Shown: positions 30,941-39,553 of the stretch, piece by piece | How the letters are laid out: each line of letters starts with the position of its first letter | Numbering within the stretch: position 1 is the stretch's first letter | Program-made: the position numbers and the translations under genes | The notes under the pieces: generated by a model | Seen by the model: only the letters and a program-made list of their open reading frames with translations | Database searches by the model: none | What the model was told of the DNA's origin: nothing | Assembly: GCF_000380965.1 (NCBI RefSeq) | Contig: NZ_KB905589.1 | Location: forward strand, 1-45,008 | Reading direction: 5' to 3' | DNA length: 45,008 nucleotides | Source: Paenibacillus ginsengihumi DSM 21568 | Lineage (GTDB): Bacteria > Bacillota > Bacilli > Paenibacillales > NBRC-103111

Positions 30941-31616
30941 GAAAAAAAGCCACAGCAAAGAAGCGGCCTCCGTTTCCGCAACGCGCGACTTGCAGGCCAT
31001 CTTCCCGCCGGGCTTTCTCCTCATCTCCACCCGTTATTGACATGACTGACGCCTAGAACGAATGAATTCTTCGTCATCGGTCGTCCCCTTCGGTTGTTGA
31101 AAATTTGCTGATGGGTTTCTTTCGTTCAACTGATATTGATTTGCTAATATGGATAAGCTCCTCCGGCCAATCGTCAGTTCGCAAACGTCCGATCCGGTTC
31201 GTCGACGGCTTGCTGCCATGCTCCTTTCGCCCCGGGAAGTCCAGCCGAGCGGAGGGCCTGTCCGATTGCCTATAACGAGCATACCGGCCGATTGTTAAGG
31301 GGAGATCAAGCTCGTGTGAAGAATTTGTAAAGGGGTTGATGAACGGTCCGTTCTGCTTTCTTGCCGCCTGCAGGCAGTGGAGATGGGGGGAAGCGCTCGT
31401 CCTGCTCGGCTTCCCCGGCAATTCCAGAACTGGCAAGAGCAGTTCGGGGGCTGTGCGATGAGGACCGCTGCTTCAAAGAAAAGCGTCAAGTGGCAGGAAG
31501 CCCAGCCTGGCATTTGGGATGGGCAGGAGCAGGACGATGAGACGGATTGGGGAAGTATTTTTGTAATAATGTACTATCGTGCTACCACACTATTTCATTA
31601 TTTCTTTATAGCGAAG
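30941..31616. other. Spacer with one further R1 copy and no gene
   Basis: Apart from the R1 copy at 31045-31115 nothing is supported. Open frames such as 31377-31949 lack a ribosome binding site and family resemblance. Confidence 0.45.
31045..31115 (+). repeat. R1 repeat, diverged copy
   Basis: TGACGCCTAGAACGAATG ... TCGTCATCGGTCGTCCCCTT then TTGTTGAAAATTTGC. The right arm of hairpin B is not clear. Confidence 0.7.
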
Positions 31617-31808
31617 TCAAATATGATAGCTGCCAATCGGCTTGTTCAGCACCCACTCCAGCAGCATGATTTTCTCTTCCAGCTGATCGATGTCCCGTTG
31701 AATTGCCGGCTTCTCTTCTTCGGCCGCGGAGGCCAGGCGGCTTGCCAGCGATTGCTTCAGCATCAGCAGCTCGTTCGCTTTACGTCTTACCTGATCTTCG
31801 GTTCTCAT
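31617..31808 (-). CDS. Small coiled-coil protein, 63 residues
   Basis: ATG 31808 lies seven bases after GGAGG. The product MRTEDQVRRKANELLMLKQS, then EEEKPAIQRDIDQLEEKIML and LEWVLNKP is almost wholly helical with heptad-like leucines and no membrane segment. No family name was recognised. A good ribosome binding site and regular amphipathic pattern support a real gene. Confidence 0.6.
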   Translation of the reverse strand: MRTEDQVRRKANELLMLKQSLASRLASAAEEEKPAIQRDIDQLEEKIMLLEWVLNKPIGSYHI

Positions 31809-32123
31809 CCCGAATCCTCCAATTCTTATTCAAGCATTCACATGCAACACGTACTTAAGCGATCCTTAGCCAAGGCACGGATGACAGGCACAGGCAGTGC
31901 CCTTTCCCAGGTTCATAGCGCCAGATCCCGTCGATATGTCTGCCCATAGTATAGCTCACGGCATTCGCCGCTGTCAGCTAATGGAATGCGGACCGGCCGT
32001 CGTCTTGGCATTTGTACAGTTCATGTCCATTGCGGGCCGGAATGAAAAGCCGTGTTCCGTGGGACCGCTTCCCAACCGCTCGCCGTTCAGGCGCGATGTT
32101 CGTGCTGAATCCTATAAGAAAAA
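31809..32123. other. Spacer without a supported gene
   Basis: Nothing supported. Open frames here have no ribosome binding site. Confidence 0.4.
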
Positions 32124-32178
32124 TGACCGCTAAACCGCGGTCGCTCATCCTTGAATGGACGTCGATAGACGCTTTTTA
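32124..32178 (+). repeat. R2 dispersed repeat, copy 3
   Basis: GACCGCTAAACCGCGGTC hairpin, CATCCTTGAATGGACG, TCGATAGACGCTTTTT. It sits right after the 3' end of the minus-strand gene at 32191. Confidence 0.75.
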
Positions 32179-32190
32179 TCGCGCAGGTCG

Positions 32191-32514
32191 CTACAAGCTG
32201 AGCCGAAACGGTTCTTCCTCGAACTGCTCGAGCAGCTGGTGGGCTTTGTCCAAGTCCCTGGAGTGCACTTCCAGCCGCAGGGTGGCGGTATGGTAAGAAT
32301 GCTCGGAGGCTGCCGCCTGCATAGCTCCCAGATTGGCATGCCCTTCGGACTTCACGCGGCACTTCACCTGGTGCTCCTTCAAGAAGGCGTATTTGGCTTC
32401 CAATTGGTCGGCATCCGCGCCGGAGCTGATCTGGACCGTTTTCCAAAGCACGCTGCGGCGATAAAGGACATACATCACGACCAGCGCAACCAGTAACAGA
32501 ATCAAGCTACTCAT
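32191..32514 (-). CDS. Single-helix membrane protein with DUF2007-like tail
   Basis: 107 residues from ATG 32514 after AAAGGCGGTG. One N-terminal helix (SSLILLLVALVVMYVLYRRS) anchors a cytoplasmic domain with LEAKYAFLKEHQVKCRVKSE and TLRLEVHSRDLDKAHQLLEQ. The domain resembles DUF2007/SPOR-like small alpha/beta folds in which a strand, a lysine/His helix and a final strand (PFRLSL) recur. Function unknown. The longer open frame upstream to 32736 lacks a ribosome binding site. Confidence 0.65.
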   Translation of the reverse strand: MSSLILLLVALVVMYVLYRRSVLWKTVQISSGADADQLEAKYAFLKEHQVKCRVKSEGHANLGAMQAAASEHSYHTATLRLEVHSRDLDKAHQLLEQFEEEPFRLSL

Positions 32515-32724
32515 GGAAAACACCGCCTTTTTCCGATTTTCGGCCGCAATGCTATGATTACAGCCCTGCCATTCATTAACCGGGAACGAGGCAGGTGAAA
32601 CCGTCGTAGGGAAATTTTTTTGTAAAATCCCTGAAATTGGTGGGGCTCGTATCCCCGCAAACGATGCTCCAACGCCCGAAAGCTGTAGCAAGCCTGATGC
32701 CATCAGGCGGGTTAAACGTCGGCT
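32515..32724. other. Spacer without a supported gene
   Basis: Nothing supported between the DUF2007-like gene and the degenerate R1 copy. Confidence 0.4.
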
Positions 32725-32775
32725 GCGGCGAAACATTCGTCATCGGTTGTCATCTTCGGGCTGCTGAATTTGCTT
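32725..32775 (+). repeat. R1 repeat, degenerate copy
   Basis: CATTCGTCATCGGTTGTCAT then CTTCGGGCTGCTGAATTTG keep the right half of hairpin A and the spacer; the left arm is lost. Confidence 0.45.
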
Positions 32776-32784
32776 GAAGGCCGC

Positions 32785-32877
32785 ATGGCTGCCGCCATCG
32801 CCGGATGGCATGAGCTGACGGCCGCCGTGAAGGAAGCGGCCTCCCAAATCGCAACCGTCGTCAAAGGTAACGTATAG
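32785..32877 (+). pseudogene. Possible gene remnant, 30 codons
   Basis: ATG 32785 to TAG 32877 reads MAAAIAGWHELTAAVKEAAS then QIATVVKGNV, a plausible amphipathic protein tail. No ribosome binding site precedes it. It follows a degenerate R1 copy, as the ABC ATPase remnant at 11404 does, so it may be the 3' end of a lost gene. No family recognised. Confidence 0.3.
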
Positions 32878-32909
32878 AGACAGCATTACGAGATATGAAA
32901 AAGGTGACC

Positions 32910-32938
32910 GAAGCCGCGGGAATCGCTCCCGCGGCTTC
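32910..32938. terminator. Strong GC hairpin, possible terminator
   Basis: GAAGCCGCGGGA (32910-32921) pairs perfectly with TCCCGCGGCTTC (32927-32938). The T-run afterwards is short (CGCGTTTTCG), so efficiency is uncertain. Confidence 0.5.
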
Positions 32939-33150
32939 CGCGTTTTCGCGGACTTTCGCGGGCTTTCGCGCCTGGATCAGGGCGTAAGAAACCGTGCGCC
33001 AATATAAGCGATCAATGTCGGGAACATTGCCTGCAACGATTAGCTCGGTCAACCAATGGCTTTCATGCTATACTGTTGGCGTATGCATGCGTAAAACATA
33101 AGGGATAGCGAACGTAAGCCCATTTTGAAAAAAGGCCGGGAGGTGCCGAT

Positions 33151-33789
33151 TTGATTATCGAGGTGTTTCAAGATACGGTTTGTCCGTGGTGCCGCATCGG
33201 CAAGCGGCATTTGCAGACGGCGCTGGAGCGTTGGGACGGGGAGCCGGTGGAGCTGGAATGGAGAGCGTATGTGCTCGATCCGGGCGTGCCGGCTCAGGGC
33301 GCTCCTTACCGCGAGCTGATGAGCGCGAAGCTTGGCGGCGAGGAACGGATGGAGCACGCTTTTGCGCATGTGACGGAAGCAGGGTGCAGCGTCGGACTTG
33401 ACTTCCGGTTTGACCTGATCCGCGTCATGCCGAATACGCTGCTGTCCCACCGGGTGATCGCCCTGACCCCGCAGGAGAAAAAGACCGCGCTCGTGGAAGC
33501 GATCCACCGGGCCGTATTCGAGGAAGGACGGGACATCGGCCGATTGGAGGAGCTGCTTGCTTTGGCCGAGGCGGAGGGCGTCGATGCTTCCGAGCTCAGG
33601 GAGCGGCTGGAGCGCGGGGAAGGGACGGCGGAAGTGGAGCGGGATCTGGCGTTCGCCGCGAAGCTGAAGGTGTCCGGCGTGCCGTTCTTTATCATTAACC
33701 GCCGCTTCGGCGTAACCGGCGCCCAGCAGCCGGAGACGCTGCTGCAGGTGCTGCGCCGCGCGGCGGGGGAGAGCGGCAAGCAGGCATGA
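33151..33789 (+). CDS. DsbA-family oxidoreductase, FrnE-like
   Basis: 212 residues from TTG 33151, preceded by GGGAGGTG. The thioredoxin-fold active site is DTVCPWCRIGKRHL near residue 12, and the cis-Pro loop is KVSGVPFFIINRRFGVTGAQ. No signal peptide is present, so it acts in the cytoplasm, unlike classical DsbA. FrnE-like proteins catalyse disulfide exchange or isomerisation and have been linked to oxidative stress resistance. The call is secure at family level; the substrate is unknown. Confidence 0.9.
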   Translation: MIIEVFQDTVCPWCRIGKRHLQTALERWDGEPVELEWRAYVLDPGVPAQGAPYRELMSAKLGGEERMEHAFAHVTEAGCSVGLDFRFDLIRVMPNTLLSHRVIALTPQEKKTALVEAIHRAVFEEGRDIGRLEELLALAEAEGVDASELRERLERGEGTAEVERDLAFAAKLKVSGVPFFIINRRFGVTGAQQPETLLQVLRRAAGESGKQA

Positions 33790-33913
33790 GGAGAGGGCTG
33801 GACGAACCGCCGTACGGCAGTTCGAGGTTCGGGACTTCGAGGCAGGGTTCGCCTTCCGGCAGCGCGGGCGGTTCGGAGCCTCCCGGCCCCGGCGGCGGGA
33901 CGCCGGGCATCCG

Positions 33914-34771
33914 CTATAGCTTAGGCTCGAGGCGGCTTAGCCTTTCCTGCACTCTGCGCTTTCGGTACAGCATCATCGCGGCCTCCGACACGTCCTGCAG
34001 CGTGCTGCGGTTAATGAACGCGCCGAACAGCATGCCGGCGACCGGGATGAGCTGGAACAGCTTCTTCCAGCCGAAGTTGTCGCGATAGATTTGAATCACC
34101 TCGCGCCAGCCCTGCAGCTGCGAGATGACCTGGGCGTGCCCGTCCGTTCGGCCGAAAGCGGACAGCTCCGCAAGGATGGCCTGCTTGCCGACGATGTCGG
34201 ACGAAGCGAACTGCATGCATTTGACGGCGAAGATCCGCTCGTTCTTCTCCTTGGGGTCGTAGCCGTAGCAAACCGCCATCTCTTGAATCACCTTGAGCGA
34301 TAGCCCGATCACAGCCGGGATGTCCAGCGCCAGCGTGAACAATCCGCCGAAGCCGGTCGTCGCTCCCTGCACGGTGGCCAGGCGCGTGCCCGTATCGCCC
34401 AGCTCCGCGGCGGTGCGGTCCATGATGGCGAGCGGCACGAAGGAGACGTCGGCCGCGGCGGACAGCGGCACCCCGTTGTGTGTCCCGGTAGCGCGCCGGT
34501 TCTGTTCCAGCTTCTCCAGCACGCTGCGCTCGGAGATCAGGTATTGGCCTCCGTTCTGGATATAGCTGCCGAGCTCATTGACCGCCTGGCCCAGCTTTTC
34601 CTGCACGAACTTCGGCGTCAGCCGATCCAGCAGCGCGAACGGCAGGCGGCCAAGCTTTTCCCAGAACCAAAGATCTTTCTGCTCTTGCTCCCATGCTTCA
34701 ATCTGCTGCAGCGCCTCGGTCAGCTCTTCGCGCGTTTCCGAGGGCGGGGGAAGCAGTTCGTTTGGTTTCAT
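33914..34771 (-). CDS. EcsC family protein
   Basis: 285 residues from ATG 34771, five bases after AAGGAGTG. The C-terminal two thirds show the EcsC domain: LGDTGTRLATVQGATTGFGG, DIPAVIGLSLKVIQEMAVCY and LIPVAGMLFGAFINRSTLQD. The N-terminal part is charged and helical. EcsC is encoded with the EcsAB ABC transporter in Bacillus, but stand-alone members like this have no assigned function. It is divergent from the DUF72 gene, with 46 bases between them. Confidence 0.85.
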   Translation of the reverse strand: MKPNELLPPPSETREELTEALQQIEAWEQEQKDLWFWEKLGRLPFALLDRLTPKFVQEKLGQAVNELGSYIQNGGQYLISERSVLEKLEQNRRATGTHNGVPLSAAADVSFVPLAIMDRTAAELGDTGTRLATVQGATTGFGGLFTLALDIPAVIGLSLKVIQEMAVCYGYDPKEKNERIFAVKCMQFASSDIVGKQAILAELSAFGRTDGHAQVISQLQGWREVIQIYRDNFGWKKLFQLIPVAGMLFGAFINRSTLQDVSEAAMMLYRKRRVQERLSRLEPKL

Positions 34772-34817
34772 GGTTTCACTCCTTGAGGGATAGATACAAA
34801 GAAAAGGACTGACTGGC

Positions 34818-35660
34818 ATGATCAACATCGGGCTAGCCGGGTGGGGGGATCACGACGATCTCTACGGACAAGGGACCGCCCCCAGAGACAAGCTGAAAAT
34901 ATACAGCCGATATTTCTCTGTCGTCGAAGTAGACAGCTCCTTCTATGCTGTGCAGTCGGAGGAGACGTATGCAAGGTGGGTCCAGGAGACCCCGGATCGT
35001 TTCCGTTTCATAATCAAGGCTTATCAGGGAATGACCGGACATTCCCGCGGTAAAAGTCCATACGCGGACCTGGCGGAAATGTTTCAGGCTTTTTGCCGCT
35101 CGATCCGCCCGGTTGCGGAAGCGGGCAAGCTGAAGGCAGTGCTGTTTCAATATCCGCCCTGGTTCGACTGCCAGCGCAAGCACGTGCAGGAGCTGCGCGA
35201 AGCGAAGGCGCGCATGGAGGGCTATCCTCTGGCCCTCGAGTTCCGGCACCAGAGCTGGTTCGTTCCGGAGATGCGGGAGAAGACGCTGGCGTTCATGGAG
35301 CAGGAAGGCTGGGCGCACAGCATCTGCGACGAGCCGCAGGCCGGTCCCGGCTCCGTCCCTACGGTGCTGCATCCGACAGACCCGCGGCTGACGATCGTCC
35401 GCATGCACGGGCGCAACGCCGCAGGCTGGAATCAGGGAGGCTCGCCCGATTGGAGGGCGGTGCGGTACTTGTACAGATACAGCCGCGAGGAGCTGGCGGA
35501 GTGGAAGGCGCACCTGCAGCAGCTGCTCAAGTCGACGCGGGAGATTTGCGTCATCTTCAACAACAACTCCGGCGGAGACGCCGCAGTCAACGCGCTGCAA
35601 ATGATGGAGCTGCTAGGAATGAACCCGCCGCCGCGGCCGGAGCAGATGGAGCTGTTTTGA
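34818..35660 (+). CDS. DUF72 (YecE-like) protein
   Basis: 280 residues, start ATG 34818 after AAAGGA. INIGLAGWGDHDDLYG, then YFSVVEVDSSFYAVQSEETY, RFRFIIKAYQGMTGHSRG and the later FNNNSGGDAAVNALQMMELL follow the DUF72 TIM-barrel pattern. The family is widespread and its function is unknown, though conserved acidic and aromatic residues suggest a hydrolase or nucleic-acid role. Confidence 0.92.
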   Translation: MINIGLAGWGDHDDLYGQGTAPRDKLKIYSRYFSVVEVDSSFYAVQSEETYARWVQETPDRFRFIIKAYQGMTGHSRGKSPYADLAEMFQAFCRSIRPVAEAGKLKAVLFQYPPWFDCQRKHVQELREAKARMEGYPLALEFRHQSWFVPEMREKTLAFMEQEGWAHSICDEPQAGPGSVPTVLHPTDPRLTIVRMHGRNAAGWNQGGSPDWRAVRYLYRYSREELAEWKAHLQQLLKSTREICVIFNNNSGGDAAVNALQMMELLGMNPPPRPEQMELF

Positions 35661-35716
35661 GTCGCTGCGTGAGCCGCCGCGAGCCGCTACGCTGGCGCTG
35701 CGCTGCGCTCGAGGCG

Positions 35717-35749
35717 AAAAAAGGGGCTCCCGCTGCGGGAACCCCTTTC
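35717..35749. terminator. Bidirectional terminator
   Basis: AAAGGGGCTCCCGC pairs with GCGGGAACCCCTTT (one mismatch), flanked by an A-run on the left. It separates the converging DUF72 and CorC-type genes. Confidence 0.85.
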
Positions 35750-35753
35750 GAAA

Positions 35754-37082
35754 TTATGCCTGCACCGCTGCCCGAGTCGATATTTCCGGCTCAGCCGGGG
35801 TGCGTTTCAACACTTCCAGCTTGCGCACGCGGTGGTGGTCCTTTTCCAGAATCGTAAAGACGACATCGCCCTGCTCCCAGGGCGTATTCAGCCCGAGCTC
35901 CGGATTTTGGGCGTACAGCCAGCCGCCGATCGTGTCGACTTCGTCGTTTTCAAGCTGAAGGCCCAGCAGTTCGTTGACCTCGGACAGCAGCACCTTGCCG
36001 TCGAACACGTAGCGGTTCGGCTCCAATTGCTCGATTTCCTTCCGCTCATCCGCGTCGAATTCGTCACGGATTTCACCGACAATCTCTTCCAGGATGTCCT
36101 CGATCGTAATCAGACCCGAGGTACCGCCGTATTCGTCCACCAGGATGGCCATATGGACTTGTTCCTGCTGCATCCGCTTCAGCAGAGCGTTCAGCGGAGT
36201 CGATTCCGCTACGGTGAGCGCAGGCTGAACCAGAGAAGCGTAGTCGAAGGCGGTGTCTTCTTTGTTATAGTTCATGAAAAACTGCTTCGTATTAATGATG
36301 CCGACGACGTTATCCTTGCTCTCGGACACGAGCGGGAAGCGCGTATATTGCTCGCGGCGAATGATCTCCAGATTTTCTTCCAATGTGTTGTTGACGTACA
36401 GGCAGACCATATCGGTGCGCGGCACCATGATCTCCCGGGCGGTCAGCTCGTCGAAGGCGAAGATGCGGCTGACGTAGCCGTACTCGGATTTGTTGATTTT
36501 GCCGCTTTGATAGCTTTCGTTCAAAATAATCTGGATTTCTTCTTCCGAGTGGGCGTCTTCGTGTTCGCTCACCGGCTTCAAGCCGCCCAGTCGAACAAGG
36601 TAGTTGGCTGAACCGTTCAAAATCCAGATAAACGGATACATCACTTTATAGAAAAACATAATGGGCTTGGCAACCAGAAAGGTGATGGCTTCCGCTTTCT
36701 GGATGGCGAGCGTTTTGGGGGCCAGTTCGCCCACAACGACGTGCAGATAAGTCATGGAAATAAAGGCGATCAGATACGAAATCAGACTGCTGATTTGCGG
36801 GCCGAGAGCCCACTGGTCGAAGACGGGATGCAAAATCTTCTCGACCGTCGGTTCGCCCAGGGCGCCGATGCCGAGCGCAGTGATTGTGATCCCCAACTGG
36901 CAGGCGGACAAGTAACCGTCCAGATTGCTTGTGACCTTTCTTACCGCAAGCGCGTTTTTGCGGCCTTCGGCGACCAACTGGTCAACGCGGCTCGGGCGCA
37001 CCCGGATGATAGCGAATTCAGTGGCGACGAAGAAAGCAGTAAGAAAAATTAACACGGCCACAAGAAATAAATTAAGTATCAT
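35754..37082 (-). CDS. CNNM/CorC-type ion transporter (hemolysin family)
   Basis: 442 residues from ATG 37082 after AAAGGAAGG. An N-terminal CNNM domain with about four membrane segments (LFLVAVLIFLTAFFVATEFA, then CQLGITITALGIGALGEP) is followed by two CBS repeats (AREIMVPRTDMVCLYV and MQQEQVHMAILVDEYGGTSG) and a C-terminal CorC_HlyC domain (VDTIGGWLYAQNPEL). Members such as YhdP/YugS and CorC handle Mg2+ efflux or resistance. The full domain order and length are normal. Confidence 0.92.
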   Translation of the reverse strand: MILNLFLVAVLIFLTAFFVATEFAIIRVRPSRVDQLVAEGRKNALAVRKVTSNLDGYLSACQLGITITALGIGALGEPTVEKILHPVFDQWALGPQISSLISYLIAFISMTYLHVVVGELAPKTLAIQKAEAITFLVAKPIMFFYKVMYPFIWILNGSANYLVRLGGLKPVSEHEDAHSEEEIQIILNESYQSGKINKSEYGYVSRIFAFDELTAREIMVPRTDMVCLYVNNTLEENLEIIRREQYTRFPLVSESKDNVVGIINTKQFFMNYNKEDTAFDYASLVQPALTVAESTPLNALLKRMQQEQVHMAILVDEYGGTSGLITIEDILEEIVGEIRDEFDADERKEIEQLEPNRYVFDGKVLLSEVNELLGLQLENDEVDTIGGWLYAQNPELGLNTPWEQGDVVFTILEKDHHRVRKLEVLKRTPAEPEISTRAAVQA

Positions 37083-37139
37083 ATCGACCTTCCTTTATGA
37101 TAGGTTCGAACTTATCCTAAGAAAAGTTCTTATGAGCTT

Positions 37140-37168
37140 ATTTTACGAACTTCATAATAGAATAACAA
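37140..37168 (-). promoter_or_regulatory. Sigma-A promoter of the CorC-type gene
   Basis: Minus strand: -35 TTGTTA (37168-37163), 17-base spacer, -10 TAAAAT (37145-37140), about 55 bases before the start codon. Confidence 0.6.
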
Positions 37169-37256
37169 CAACCGTTTTTAGCAGTTTTTGACCTTATTTT
37201 TTCAAATTGGAGCAATTTCATCCCTGAAGCGGGTGCGTATCTTATAATTAATTCCT

Positions 37257-37285
37257 TTGACAATCCATTTTGTTCGTCTTATCAT
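37257..37285 (+). promoter_or_regulatory. Sigma-A promoter of the DUF1836 gene
   Basis: -35 TTGACA (perfect, 37257-37262), 17-base spacer, -10 TATCAT (37280-37285), 45 bases before ATG 37331. Confidence 0.8.
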
Positions 37286-37330
37286 CAGTTCATGTGAACG
37301 TGTCAGTTTAGGAAACGGGGAGGTCAGCTT

Positions 37331-38119
37331 ATGGAGACATTCACATTAACCCGGAAGGAAATGGCCACCATGCTACTAGCGCTGCAAGGGCGGTGTCCCC
37401 ATAAGCCGCTGTCGGTGCTGCAGGAAGCATGGATGAAAAATCATCGCTCCGACGTGCAGAAGGGAACTCCCTTGTCCGCTTTCTTATCGACGCAGCTCCC
37501 CGCGGTGTTCGAGAAAATGATGAAGCAGGAGCAGCTGCCGGGCTTCTCCCTCCAGGAGATCGTCTCGCTGGCCAACCAGATCGAGTATACCCATTGCTCC
37601 ATTACGTCTGTACAAAATTGGGTCAAGCGGGATTTCAAAGATTTTTTCGGCTCGCCGAAAGCGGGCAAAAAATATTCGCTTGATCAATGCGCGCTCATCT
37701 TCATTATCGAAGATTTGAAAAATAACTTGGACTTCGAATCGATCCGCAAGCTGTTCCAGATCATTTTTCGGCAGCCGGACAACGATGCCGACGATCTGAT
37801 CAAGCCGGTTGATTTGTATTATGCCTATTCGATCTCGTTCGAGGAGCTGGACGCCAACAACGACCAGCTGATGGATGTGGAAGGGCACGAATCCGGTCGG
37901 CGCAATCACGATATTTTGATGGAGACGACCATTCGCCGCAAAGCGGACGACTATGCCGGCAGCTTGTCCGGGCTGGACGTTCGTCAGCGGGAGGCAGTGC
38001 GCAACATGCTCTTCATCGCTATGGTATCGGTACAGACCGCGTACTTCCATTCGTTGGCCCGGCGGTACTTCAACGCCGCCCTGTTCCTCCAGCATCTTGC
38101 CGCCCGGCCTGAGGAATGA
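37331..38119 (+). CDS. DUF1836 protein, putative helix-turn-helix regulator
   Basis: 262 residues, ATG 37331 after GGGGAGG. The central region has IEYTHCSITSVQNWVKRDFK, then SPKAGKKYSLDQCALIFIIE and the helical tail VRQREAVRNMLFIAMVSVQT, as in DUF1836 proteins. The MerR-like pattern of a helix, a turn and a K/R-rich wing suggests DNA binding. Function unknown in Bacillales. It is transcribed divergently from the CorC-type gene, each from its own promoter. Confidence 0.85.
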   Translation: METFTLTRKEMATMLLALQGRCPHKPLSVLQEAWMKNHRSDVQKGTPLSAFLSTQLPAVFEKMMKQEQLPGFSLQEIVSLANQIEYTHCSITSVQNWVKRDFKDFFGSPKAGKKYSLDQCALIFIIEDLKNNLDFESIRKLFQIIFRQPDNDADDLIKPVDLYYAYSISFEELDANNDQLMDVEGHESGRRNHDILMETTIRRKADDYAGSLSGLDVRQREAVRNMLFIAMVSVQTAYFHSLARRYFNAALFLQHLAARPEE

Positions 38120-38120
38120 A

Positions 38121-38217
38121 AAAAGACCATCGCTTTTGCCATGAAAAAACTGCCCCTCCAACGGCCAGATGTGTCTAGCAATAGGAGTGCAGTTCGCGGC
38201 GCGGCGATGGTTTTTTT
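38121..38217. terminator. Branched terminator-like RNA element
   Basis: Outer stem ACCATCGC (38126-38133) with GCGATGGT (38204-38211), ending in T7 and preceded by an A-run; inner stem AACTGC...CTCC (38148-38159) with GGAG...GCAGTT (38184-38194). This is larger than a simple terminator and lies between converging genes. Confidence 0.65.
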
Positions 38218-38336
38218 GTGCCTTTATGTTCCAAATATCCGATACCGGCAGGCTGCGCCAGTCGCGCCCCCCGTTGTTCGCGGGTCATGTCGAGCGTGAC
38301 AATCGGAAATATCCGGATCGGCAAGAATGAAGCGCT

Positions 38337-39011
38337 TTAAGCCTCCTCTTCCGGCATCGTTGTCCACGATTGGCCCCACCGTTCCTTAAAGATCAGGGGG
38401 TCCAAAGCCCGCCGGCGTTCCCAGTCATGAATTTCCAGCAGTGGGCGGTCGGGATAGTCGTCCGTATAGCCGATCGAGAGCAGGGCGACCGGATCGATAT
38501 GCGGCGGAATGGCCAGCAGGCGCTGGATATCCCTTTTTTTGTAAAAGCTCACCCAGCCCATCGCGAGGCCTTCGGCATACGCCGCCAGCCACATATTTTG
38601 AATGGCGCAGCTGACGGACATCAGATCGGTCTCCGGAATCGAATTGCGCCCGAGCACATGATCTCCGCCCCGGGTCGGATCGCAGGTGACGCAAATGGTG
38701 ACAGGGGCTTCCAAAATACCGGCGATTTTCAGCTCCAAAAACTTGGTCTCGCGCCCCGTTCCTTCATAATGGATGGCGAGCGCGCGCCGCTCCTTGTCAA
38801 CCGCCTGGGCCAGCTCGCGCTTTAATTCCGCCTCTTCGATCAAAATAAAGTTCCACGGCTGCATAAAGCCGACAGAAGGGCCGTTATGCGCCGCTTCGAG
38901 CAGCTTCCTGAGCAGCTCGGGAGCGACGGGATCGCTGCGGAACGTGCGGATGTCGCGGCGGTTGCGGATCGCTTTGTACACTCCGTTCTTTTCCTCCGGC
39001 GTCAGTGTCAC
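38337..39011 (-). CDS. bluB: 5,6-dimethylbenzimidazole synthase BluB
   Basis: 224 residues from GTG 39011 after GAGGGAG. Nitroreductase fold with BluB-specific stretches: RRDIRTFRSDPVAPELLRKL, AAHNGPSVGFMQPWNFILI, VTCDPTRGGDHVLGRNSIPE and IQNMWLAAYAEGLAMGWVSF. BluB cleaves reduced FMN with oxygen to make the lower ligand of vitamin B12. No other cobalamin genes are in view, so it may serve salvage or a pathway encoded elsewhere. Confidence 0.9.
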   Translation of the reverse strand: MTLTPEEKNGVYKAIRNRRDIRTFRSDPVAPELLRKLLEAAHNGPSVGFMQPWNFILIEEAELKRELAQAVDKERRALAIHYEGTGRETKFLELKIAGILEAPVTICVTCDPTRGGDHVLGRNSIPETDLMSVSCAIQNMWLAAYAEGLAMGWVSFYKKRDIQRLLAIPPHIDPVALLSIGYTDDYPDRPLLEIHDWERRRALDPLIFKERWGQSWTTMPEEEA

Positions 39012-39028
39012 GTTTCTCCCTCTTTCGC

Positions 39029-39120
39029 TTAGATTTACGCCGATGACGAGCGAATCCTTTCGTCATCGGTCGTCCCCTTCGGTACTGATCATTCGCCGAT
39101 AGTTTTCGCCCAGTGATCAG
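39029..39120 (+). repeat. R1 repeat with rewritten hairpin B
   Basis: Hairpin A TTACGCCGATGACGAGCG ... TCGTCATCGGTCGTCCCCTT. Hairpin B has arms CTGATCA and TGATCAG in place of TTGAAAATT/AATTTTCAA, so pairing is kept although both arms changed. Confidence 0.75.
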
Positions 39121-39196
39121 GATCGACACCTATGACGGCCGCTTCCTTCATCATCGGTCGTCCCCTTCGGTGTTGAAGTACCTTCAAGTATAGGCG
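39120..39196 (+). repeat. R1 repeat with short hairpin B
   Basis: Hairpin A GACACCTATGACGGCCG ... TCATCGGTCGTCCCCTT, then TTGAAG, loop TAC, CTTCAAG and TATAG. It is in tandem with the copy before it. Confidence 0.75.
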
Positions 39197-39283
39197 CTTC
39201 CCTCCTCCGCGGCAAGCCGCATAAAGAGAGCGGGATTGCCCCATAGTAACAGAGATGCTGAACAAGGAAAGGAGGAACGGCAT

Positions 39284-39553
39284 ATGCCCCGCAGCGATTC
39301 CAGTCTGCAGTCGCAAAATCCGGTTTCCCAAGCCCAAAACTCGGTAGAGAAAGCCCACAACGCCGTGACGCAGGCGCAGTCTCATCCGTCGGAGCAGGTG
39401 ATCCGGCAGGCGCGCAATGCGATCGGCAAAGCGGAACGGGCCCTGGAGCAGGCGAAGCTGAGCGACAATCAGGAAGCGGTGGAGCTGGCCTCATCGATGC
39501 TGGCAGAGGATGAAGCGGCATTGAACGCTATCCAGCCGATGAAAGAAGAATAA
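39284..39553 (+). CDS. Small helical protein, 89 residues
   Basis: ATG 39284, six bases after AAAGGAGG. The product is rich in Gln, Ala, Ser and Glu with helical repeats (NPVSQAQNSVEKAHNAVTQA, VIRQARNAIGKAERALEQAK, LASSMLAEDEAALNAIQ). It has no membrane segment and no cysteine. This looks like the small stress- or spore-associated helical proteins of Bacillales, but no family was recognised. Confidence 0.7.
   Translation: MPRSDSSLQSQNPVSQAQNSVEKAHNAVTQAQSHPSEQVIRQARNAIGKAERALEQAKLSDNQEAVELASSMLAEDEAALNAIQPMKEE

Noticed and set aside
31377..31949. 190-codon plus-strand frame
   Set aside because: Runs antisense through the small coiled-coil gene at 31617-31808, with no ribosome binding site and no recognisable domain.
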